NCBI GenBank assembly: GCA_003149835.1
Contig: QAMX01000034.1
Span: 1-8,918, forward strand
Source of the DNA: Clostridiales bacterium
GTDB taxonomy: Bacteria; Bacillota; Clostridia; Oscillospirales; QAMX01
Direction of reading: 5' to 3'
DNA length: 8,918 nucleotides
Shown: positions 1 to 4,851 of the stretch, one piece after another
How positions within the stretch are numbered: the stretch's first letter is position 1
Layout: every line of letters starts with the position of its first letter
Notes under the pieces: model-generated
Seen by the model: the letters and a program-made list of their open reading frames with translations, nothing else
Databases searched by the model: none
What the model was told of the DNA's origin: nothing
Program-made: the position numbers and the translations under genes

Positions 1-428
1 ACGATGACGGTAAAGACCGGCGTCAGATTGGATTCGGAGAACAGGTAAAACACCGCAAAAAAACGGATAAATTCGCTTAAGAACCAAAACAGCGCCCCCC
101 ACAGCATCGCCGTAAACACCCGTCTGCGAAAGAGGAGCGGCGAATAAACGCCGATCAGCACCGCCGCGGAGACAGAGGCGACCGTATACCACCACAGGCT
201 TTTGGCCCCGAGTCCGTCCAGCAGAATCCCGGCAAAAAAACCGCAGAACACGCCGGCCGTCGGCCCCTCATAGACGGCTACCGCCGCGACAATGAAAAGG
301 AGGAGCTCCGGCGTCGTCCCCAAAAGACGGAGCCGCGACAGCATTGACGTTTCCAGCGCGGCGGTCAGAACAATCAGCAAAAAAACCGCGATGCTCTTGA
401 CAACGATATCCTTGCGAACCAGATTCAC
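1..428 (-). CDS. mreD: Rod shape-determining protein MreD (3' end missing at window edge)
   Basis: This is the N-terminal 142 residues of an MreD-like integral membrane protein, which works with MreC in the elongasome that directs lateral cell-wall synthesis. I translated it directly from the minus strand. It starts at a GTG (428) preceded by GGAGG (436-440) with 7 nt spacing; a TAA lies in frame just upstream, so no longer start is possible. The N-terminus is a short basic stretch (MNLVRKDIVVKS) followed by a hydrophobic helix (about 12-27). A TPELLLFIVAAVAVYEG segment (about 39-55) and a glycine-rich GVFCGFFAGILLDGLG segment (about 59-74) match the usual MreD pattern of a second helix followed by G..G...GLL.D. 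More helices follow at about 82-96 and 107-130. MreD proteins are usually about 160-175 residues, so some 20-30 residues lie beyond the edge. It is the last visible gene of the zapA-maf-mreC-mreD cluster. Confidence 0.85.
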   Translation of the reverse strand, partial: MNLVRKDIVVKSIAVFLLIVLTAALETSMLSRLRLLGTTPELLLFIVAAVAVYEGPTAGVFCGFFAGILLDGLGAKSLWWYTVASVSAAVLIGVYSPLLFRRRVFTAMLWGALFWFLSEFIRFFAVFYLFSESNLTPVFTVI

Positions 429-480
429 GCCTGCGCCTCCTTGTTATCCTCTCATTTTTCAGCCGTCCCCGCCCGTGCCG

Positions 481-496
481 CCGGCGGTTCCGCCGG
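481..496 (-). other. Small GC-rich hairpin in the mreC-mreD gap
   Basis: The 125 nt between the mreC stop (554) and the mreD start (428) hold one clear inverted repeat: arms 481-487 and 490-496, seven complementary bases each, most likely forming a 6-bp stem with a 4-nt loop. No U-run follows on either strand, so it does not look like a terminator. It could mark an RNA processing site or slow transcription between the two genes, but that is inference. Nothing else in the gap is recognisable except the mreD ribosome site at 436-440. Confidence 0.3.
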
Positions 497-553
497 AAAG
501 CGTTTTCTGCCGGCCCTCGTAAAAGCGGCGGTATCCCTGCTTCCCCAGCGCCG

Positions 554-1402
554 CTATTGCGCTTCGTCTCCGGTTTCAAAGCCGAGCACGACAAAGACCT
601 GCGTCAGCGCCGCCGTATCGACGGCAGGCTCAATTTCCGCATACATCGTCATGCCGCCGTCCTCCGTCCCTACGGCCGCGACGCTTCCGATGACGATATC
701 GGGCGGAAAAAGATCGCCGATGCCCGAGGTCACAACATTGTCTCCCGCCTTCACATCGCTGTCAAGCGGCACATATTCAAGCCGGAGCCGCCCGTCTTTC
801 ATCAAGGTAAAATTACCGTTGGCAACCGCAAACAGATTGGTGCGCGGCAGCATGGCGCCGGCGCTGAACTTGGAATCCAGCAGCGAGCGCACCTCCGAAT
901 AGCTGCTCTCCACGCGCGTGACCACACCGACCAGCCCGTCCTTGGTCATCACGCAGCACTCCTCGGTCACGCCGTCGCGCGACCCCTTGTTAATCGTAAA
1001 GGTCGACGCCCAGCTCGTATCGCTCCACGCAATGATCGAGGCCGTGTCAATCGACATGCTGACATAGCGCTGCCGGATATCGAGCAGCGCGTGTAGCTGC
1101 TCGTTTTCGGCTCGGTACAGCTCGGCGTCGCCGATTAGCTGTTTCAGCTCGCGGATCTCGTCGCGCAGCGCCTCGTTTTCCTCTAAAAGCGCGTCATATT
1201 TTGTCTGCGCGTTCCAGAAAGAAGAAACGCCGCTGCGGACCGCCGTAAACGCTTTCTGAAACGGCGAAACGATTGTATTCGCAATTTTATACGGCAGCGA
1301 CGTCCCCTCAGAAAAGATTGACAGGATAGCGGAGACGATCAGCACCGCCGCCACCAGCACGAGGGCAATGACGACGGCTTTATTTTTAAAAAATCGCTTC
1401 AA
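554..1402 (-). CDS. mreC: Rod shape-determining protein MreC
   Basis: MreC is the bitopic scaffold of the elongasome: one N-terminal membrane helix, an extracytoplasmic coiled coil and a C-terminal double beta-barrel domain that contacts MreD and PBP2. The 282 residues show each part: helix at about 9-30, heptad-rich coil at about 65-108 (YDALLEENEALRDEIRELKQ), and the conserved core at about 113-272 with INKGSRDGV (137-145), GLVGVV (156-161) and DNVVTSGIGDLFPPDIVIGS (221-240). Length is typical. The start is TTG at 1402, supported by GAGGTG (1411-1416) 8 nt upstream; the GTG within that motif is out of frame and stops at once. The ribosome site overlaps the maf stop codon (1415-1417), which suggests coupling to maf. 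The reading frame ends in TAG at 554-556. Unlike many mre operons, mreB is not directly upstream. Confidence 0.95.
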   Translation of the reverse strand: MKRFFKNKAVVIALVLVAAVLIVSAILSIFSEGTSLPYKIANTIVSPFQKAFTAVRSGVSSFWNAQTKYDALLEENEALRDEIRELKQLIGDAELYRAENEQLHALLDIRQRYVSMSIDTASIIAWSDTSWASTFTINKGSRDGVTEECCVMTKDGLVGVVTRVESSYSEVRSLLDSKFSAGAMLPRTNLFAVANGNFTLMKDGRLRLEYVPLDSDVKAGDNVVTSGIGDLFPPDIVIGSVAAVGTEDGGMTMYAEIEPAVDTAALTQVFVVLGFETGDEAQ

Positions 1403-1410
1403 GCGGTTTT

Positions 1411-1416
1411 CACCTC
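1411..1416 (-). promoter_or_regulatory. Ribosome binding site that fixes the TTG start of mreC
   Basis: GAGGTG on the minus strand lies 8 nt before the TTG at 1402 and overlaps the TGA stop of maf. It supports the rare TTG start, because no ATG or GTG in the mreC frame lies close enough to be used instead. Confidence 0.7.
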
Positions 1417-2020
1417 ACAGCGGCGTTTTTGATCCGAGCAGATTGACGCCGAACGACCTCAGCAGAAGAAACAGACGGCAGACGGGCAAACCCATCACAT
1501 TGTAATAATCGCCGTCGATTCGCTCGACGAGCAGCATTCCCATGCCCTGAATGCCGTATCCTCCCGCTTTGTCAAACGGTTCGCCCGTGCCGATATACGC
1601 CGCGATATCGGCCTCCGACAAGCGCCGGAAAGCGACCGCGGTCCGCTCGCACGCCGAGACCGTGCGTTCACTCGTACAGACGGTCAAACCGGAATAAACC
1701 TCGTGTGTGCGCCCGGACAAAACGCGCAGCATTTCCGCCGCTTCACAGGCGTCGGCCGGTTTTCCAAAGATCCGGCCGTCCACAGCGACGACCGTGTCGC
1801 AGGCAACGACGATACGGCCCGCAGGCTCCGCCGCGCAAACGGCCTGCGCCTTTCGTTTCGATATCTCCGTCACCGCTTCGGCCGGAGAAAGCCCCGGCGC
1901 AAACGTCTCGTCGATCTCGGCGGGGCGGACGATAAAATCCAAGCCGACGCGCGTCAAAAGCTCTGCGCGCCGCGGCGACTTGGACGCGAGCACGACCGCC
2001 GCGTCAGCCGGCGCGCTCAT
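1415..2020 (-). CDS. maf: Maf nucleotide pyrophosphatase, YhdE-type (dTTP/UTP)
   Basis: Maf proteins hydrolyse certain nucleoside triphosphates to monophosphates and pyrophosphate in the cytoplasm; they are thought to remove non-canonical or surplus nucleotides, and their loss or excess affects septation. The 201-residue protein carries all family signatures: SKSPRR (13-18), glutamate of the DETF segment (38-40), ACDTVV with the catalytic-type aspartate (D75), FGKP (85-88), SGRTHEVYSG (102-111), DKAGGYGIQG (150-159) and NVMGLP (174-179). The AGGYGIQG form is the one seen in the dTTP/UTP-acting YhdE group and not in the YceF group, so that substrate class is favoured. The ATG at 2020 overlaps the zapA TGA in an ATGA arrangement, the classic sign of translational coupling. 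Its stop merges into the mreC ribosome site. Confidence 0.95.
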   Translation of the reverse strand: MSAPADAAVVLASKSPRRAELLTRVGLDFIVRPAEIDETFAPGLSPAEAVTEISKRKAQAVCAAEPAGRIVVACDTVVAVDGRIFGKPADACEAAEMLRVLSGRTHEVYSGLTVCTSERTVSACERTAVAFRRLSEADIAAYIGTGEPFDKAGGYGIQGMGMLLVERIDGDYYNVMGLPVCRLFLLLRSFGVNLLGSKTPL

Positions 2021-2343
2021 GCCTGCCGCTCCTGTTGATCCAGCAGCGCCTGCGCATAGCGAAGCTCGCGCCGCAGTGCCGCCAGCTCGCCTCTGAGGCG
2101 CACGGTTTCAGCCTCGTATTCCCGTATCTGGCTCTCGGTCTCCTTCGATTGATCCCGCGTCTGAAACAGCTCGTCGACAACGGAAAGACCCGCCAAAATA
2201 GCCGCGGTGACCGCCGGCGTACCGGTATCCGCCGAATACCGCTCGTCAAGATACGCGGCCAGCTTCTGAACATATTCGGGCGCCTCGTCCGCGATCAGCG
2301 AATAAGACACGCCGCCGATTTTAATGGATATTCGATTCGCCAT
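2017..2343 (-). CDS. zapA: Cell division protein ZapA
   Basis: ZapA binds and bundles FtsZ filaments in the cytoplasm and stabilises the Z ring. The 108-residue protein has the two-part family layout. The N-terminal alpha/beta domain (1-62) includes RISIKIGGVSYSL and APEYVQKLAAYLDERY, and a C-terminal coiled coil runs from about 66 to 106 (SKETESQIREYEAETVRLRG). Length matches Gram-positive ZapA proteins. I place the start at ATG 2343 and not at the in-frame GTG four codons upstream (2355), because the AGGGAG ribosome site (2355-2360) overlaps that GTG but lies 11 nt from the ATG, a slightly long but workable gap. It is the first gene after the promoter at 2721-2750 and heads the zapA-maf-mreC-mreD cluster. 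The 3' end overlaps maf by 4 nt. Confidence 0.9.
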   Translation of the reverse strand: MANRISIKIGGVSYSLIADEAPEYVQKLAAYLDERYSADTGTPAVTAAILAGLSVVDELFQTRDQSKETESQIREYEAETVRLRGELAALRRELRYAQALLDQQERQA

Positions 2344-2354
2344 TTTTGAAATCA

Positions 2355-2360
2355 CTCCCT
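2355..2360 (-). promoter_or_regulatory. Ribosome binding site deciding the zapA start
   Basis: AGGGAG on the minus strand sits 11 nt before the ATG at 2343. Because it overlaps the alternative in-frame GTG at 2355, that codon cannot use it, so the shorter 108-residue ZapA is preferred. Confidence 0.6.
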
Positions 2361-2398
2361 GCCAAAACGATTCACCACAGCCGGTACAGAGCCAATCC

Positions 2399-2421
2399 CG
2401 CGTTCGCAGCCGCGAACCGCG
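2399..2421 (-). other. Hairpin in the zapA leader, ribosome-site proximal
   Basis: Minus-strand arms 2421-2412 and 2407-2399 pair over nine base pairs with one bulged G and a four-base loop (GGCT). It lies about 40 nt upstream of the zapA ribosome site and has no U-run, so it is not a terminator. It could affect RNA stability or access to the zapA start; no function can be read from sequence alone. Confidence 0.35.
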
Positions 2422-2471
2422 CCCTGTTCTCCGGTTTCACTCCTCAAAGCGCCCAGCGCCTCTGGAAAACC

Positions 2472-2696
2472 GCCGCGCCTCGCAAACCGGCGCGGCATTG
2501 TGACGGCCGTTTCCGCCAAAAGCCCTTTTCGAAAAGCGCATTGGCGGGCGGCCCCCCTCGCTCTATCCACGCCAGATCCACGCAAGCCTGTCTCCGGCTG
2601 TCTCTGGGATCCCTCCGGCGGCGCGTATGTCCCCGCTCTTCCCCATATACAGGCAAGCGCGCTATTTTTTTCGTTCCCTGCGCAATGCGGCCGGTT
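2472..2696 (-). ncRNA. Candidate structured leader RNA upstream of zapA (unknown family)
   Basis: The roughly 370 nt between the predicted transcription start (about 2714) and zapA (2343) contain no convincing gene but a coherent set of complementary segments. A closing stem pairs 2696-2690 (AACCGGC) with 2491-2485 and, after a 1x3 internal loop, 2688-2683 (GCATTG) with 2500-2495. Inside it, hairpin A pairs 2659-2657 and 2654-2649 (GCCTGT) with 2591-2586 and 2583-2581, and hairpin B pairs 2553-2549 and 2547-2541 (CCGCCAA) with 2519-2513 and 2509-2505. This gives a three-way junction. A GC-rich hairpin (2496-2489 with 2479-2472, 9-nt loop) followed by GGTTTT shares bases with the closing stem, so the two cannot form together. 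This could be a cis-acting leader with an attenuator or an independent small RNA processed from the 5' end. I do not recognise 6S, RNase P, SRP, tmRNA or a known riboswitch. The fold is inferred by eye, without energy calculation or alignment. Confidence 0.35.
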
Positions 2697-2720
2697 GATT
2701 GAAAACCTTTGATATTTTCT

Positions 2721-2750
2721 ATTATATCACAAACGCCTCTCTCCCGTCAA
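2721..2750 (-). promoter_or_regulatory. SigA-type extended -10 promoter for leader and zapA operon
   Basis: On the minus strand, TTGACG (2750-2745) and TATAAT (2726-2721) are separated by 18 nt, and the -10 is preceded by TGA, which makes the extended -10 form TGnTATAAT. The surroundings are A/T-rich in an otherwise GC-rich region. Transcription should start near 2714 and run toward zapA. It lies about 40 nt beyond the terminator of the transporter operon, which fits independent transcription of the two gene groups. Confidence 0.85.
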
Positions 2751-2787
2751 ATAGCGGCGCCGCGCTTCTTTTCGCCGCCCTGATGGT

Positions 2788-2826
2788 ATAACGGCGCCCC
2801 GCCCCAAAGGGGCGGAGCGCCGTTAT
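2788..2826 (-). terminator. Strong hairpin terminator closing the transporter operon
   Basis: Two 18-nt arms (2788-2805 and 2809-2826) with an AAA/TTT loop lie 33 nt after the permease stop codon. In minus-strand RNA the single non-Watson-Crick position is a G-U wobble, whereas in plus-strand RNA it would be a C-A mismatch, so the stem is best formed in the direction of the upstream genes. GGT and ACC can extend it past a one-base bulge. The following U-tract is poor (TTATA), so termination efficiency is uncertain, but the stem is exceptionally stable. Confidence 0.75.
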
Positions 2827-2859
2827 CACCGTTGTTTTGCGATTTTTCACCGAAAACTC

Positions 2860-3825
2860 TTAGCCGGTCAAACCGGAACGCTCGATTCCTTCGACGAAAT
2901 AACGCTGGGTAATGATGAACAGCAAAATCAGCGGGATCAAAATGATCAGGATCGCCGTCTGCTGCAAATTGAACTGCATCAGCTCATTGTCATGCGTGAT
3001 CGCGTTGACGCTCGTCGCCAGCAGCTTCTTTTTAATCAGGAAGGTACCGGTGTAGAACGTATCCGTCCACTGCCATGAGAACGAGAAGAGAAACACCGTC
3101 AGCATCATCGGGAGCGCAGAGGGCACCATAATCTTAAAGAACGCCTTGAACGTCCGCGCGCCGTCGATATAGGCCGCCTCTTCCAATTCCTTCGGGACTC
3201 CGCGGAAATACTGGCGCATCAAGTAGATGTACAACCCGTTTTTCCACCCAAGCCCCGTCGCAGAGAGCAAGATCTGACACCAATAGGTATCGATCAATTT
3301 CAGCGACGAACCGGTAATCCACTCGATGATTCCGAAGAAATCAAAGAAACGGAAGCGCAGGTACAGCGGAATCAAAATCGTCTGCGGCGGCACGACCAGC
3401 GTCAGGATCACGCAGAAGAACAGCACCTTGGAGCCTCTGAACTTAAAGCGCGCGAATCCGTAGCCGACCAGCAGCGCGACGATCATCTGCGTCACGCCGA
3501 CGTACAGCGCCATCAGGAACGACGTCAGACCGACGGATTTGAAATCCAGCTTGGTAAAAGCCTGCTTGATGATCTCAAAGGTCGGATTTCTGGGGAAGTA
3601 GACAATCGAGGTGTCGTAGAACTCTTCAACCGGCTTAAAGGCGTTGCCGAGCCGGCGGAGCAGCGGGTAGATGATGACAAACGCAATACCGATGACCAGG
3701 ACATAGGAGAAAATATTCCCCACCACCGTGGCGACGAAACGCCACGACAGGAATCTGGCTTTCAGGCGTTCCTTTCTTGTGGTCTTACGATAGGATGTTG
3801 TATGATTCTTTTCAATTTTTTCCAT
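2860..3825 (-). CDS. Carbohydrate ABC importer permease, MalG type
   Basis: This is one half of the membrane channel of a CUT1-class sugar ABC importer; it pairs with the MalF-type permease encoded just upstream. The 321 residues include a basic cytoplasmic N-terminus (1-30), a first helix at about 35-57, and further helices at about 100-122, 133-155, 184-203, 238-256 and 288-307. The cytoplasmic EAA loop, which docks on the ATPase, is canonical: EEAAYIDGARTFKAFFKIMVP (about 215-235, GAR with the invariant glycine). The C-terminus QRYFVEGIERSGLTG is the usual MalG-family ending. I prefer ATG 3825 over GTG 3831 because AGGAG (3835-3839) is 9 nt from the ATG but too close to the GTG. That ribosome site overlaps the stop codon of the upstream permease gene. 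It is the last gene of the operon before the terminator. The substrate is not predictable from sequence. Confidence 0.92.
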   Translation of the reverse strand: MEKIEKNHTTSYRKTTRKERLKARFLSWRFVATVVGNIFSYVLVIGIAFVIIYPLLRRLGNAFKPVEEFYDTSIVYFPRNPTFEIIKQAFTKLDFKSVGLTSFLMALYVGVTQMIVALLVGYGFARFKFRGSKVLFFCVILTLVVPPQTILIPLYLRFRFFDFFGIIEWITGSSLKLIDTYWCQILLSATGLGWKNGLYIYLMRQYFRGVPKELEEAAYIDGARTFKAFFKIMVPSALPMMLTVFLFSFSWQWTDTFYTGTFLIKKKLLATSVNAITHDNELMQFNLQQTAILIILIPLILLFIITQRYFVEGIERSGLTG

Positions 3826-3834
3826 TCTCACACA

Positions 3835-3839
3835 CTCCT
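3835..3839 (-). promoter_or_regulatory. Ribosome binding site of the MalG-type permease, overlapping the previous stop
   Basis: AGGAG on the minus strand overlaps the TAG stop (3838-3840) of the upstream permease gene and stands 9 nt before ATG 3825. It decides the start in favour of the ATG over GTG 3831 and couples the two permeases translationally, which fits their equal stoichiometry in a transporter. Confidence 0.65.
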
Positions 3840-4851
3840 ATTCATTGTAGAATACGAACCTTGATATGATCAGCGTGACTAACCCAATCAAGAGAATCGT
3901 ACACAAGAAGTAGATAAACGACAGTGCCGAACCAAAGCCATAGTCTGCGTTTGCAAACGAGACCTTCTGGATATAGCCGAGCACCTCATAGCGTTGGTTG
4001 GTAAACGAGTCGACGATCGTGTAGATCGTGTTGACCAAAATCTGCGGGCTGATCATCGGCAGGGTGATTTTCCAGAACATCTCCCAGCTCGTCAGGCCCT
4101 CAACGCTGGCGGCTTCAAAAATAGCGGTGGGAATGCCTTGAAGCGCGGCGAGGAAAACGAGGATCTGGACGCCCGAGGATTGGATAATCCATTCCAGACG
4201 GCTGATCGAAGTGTAGATGAAATTCATCAGCGTCTCGCCCAATCCAAGCGACTGGATAATTGCCTGCACGTTCATCGCCATGCCGATGATACTGGTTACC
4301 CCGGATTGCATGCCCTCATTGCCGATCGTTGGATCGGCAAAAACCTGCGCGGCGGCTTCCGCCACCTCCGACGAAGCGCCGCCGGAGGTGATACCGGCCG
4401 TTGAGGCGATACCGGTATAAATGATAACCGGCAGGAAGAAGATGACTCTGAACACCGTACGGCCGGGAAACTTCTTCCGGTTCAGCAGCAGCGCCATGAA
4501 GAACGAGAAAATCAGAATAACCGGGAGGTTAATCACAATATCACGCAGCGTATGCAGCAGGTAAACGCGGAAATCCGCGTCGGTAAAGAACGCGTCGTAG
4601 TAATGTGAAAAGCCCTTACTGATCAAATTGTACCCTGTGCCGTCGCTGCGAATTTCGATGTCGCTGATGCTGAACACAAACGACTGCACAATCGACGGCA
4701 GGAAGATCAGCAAAAATCCGATGATAAACGGGAGCACGAAGACATAGCCCGCGAGGTTTCGCTTTTCCATCAGATCCATTTTCAGCGCCCTGAGAATAAA
4801 CATTTTGGCCTTATGGAAAAAGCCCTCTTTTTTCTTGACGTCGGCCGCCAT
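3838..4851 (-). CDS. Carbohydrate ABC importer permease, MalF type
   Basis: Second half of the sugar importer channel (CUT1 class). The 337 residues begin with a basic cytoplasmic tail (1-31) that leads into the first helix at about 34-58 (YVFVLPFIIGFLLIFLPSIV). More helices follow at about 102-124, 133-152, 226-240, 270-285 and 309-333. The EAA loop EAASVEGLTSWEMFWKITLP (246-265) carries the family pattern with G252 and the terminal LP. The stretch between helices 3 and 4 (about 151-222), rich in Gly, Ser and Ala and then partly amphipathic, is long and lacks the usual asparagine- and proline-rich segment of this region, so substrate contact may differ. ATG 4851 directly abuts the TAA of the preceding gene; its ribosome site GGAGGT (4861-4866) lies inside that gene. 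No ATP-binding subunit is encoded nearby; a shared MsmK-type ATPase elsewhere is likely. Confidence 0.9.
   Translation of the reverse strand: MAADVKKKEGFFHKAKMFILRALKMDLMEKRNLAGYVFVLPFIIGFLLIFLPSIVQSFVFSISDIEIRSDGTGYNLISKGFSHYYDAFFTDADFRVYLLHTLRDIVINLPVILIFSFFMALLLNRKKFPGRTVFRVIFFLPVIIYTGIASTAGITSGGASSEVAEAAAQVFADPTIGNEGMQSGVTSIIGMAMNVQAIIQSLGLGETLMNFIYTSISRLEWIIQSSGVQILVFLAALQGIPTAIFEAASVEGLTSWEMFWKITLPMISPQILVNTIYTIVDSFTNQRYEVLGYIQKVSFANADYGFGSALSFIYFLCTILLIGLVTLIISRFVFYNE

Noticed and set aside
268..594. Arginine-rich frame spanning the mreC end, the gap and the mreD start
   Set aside because: It runs in a different frame through two recognisable genes and looks like a shadow of mreD.
2346..2702. 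Open frames on both strands in the region between zapA and its promoter
   Set aside because: The encoded peptides are Arg/Ala/Pro-rich without motifs, lack good ribosome sites and coincide with extensive RNA secondary structure.
2472..2714. 6S RNA, RNase P RNA, SRP RNA or tmRNA
   Set aside because: 6S is linked to zapA in proteobacteria, but this fold is a three-way junction and not a single rod with a central bubble. The conserved RNase P, SRP and tmRNA sequence blocks were not found.
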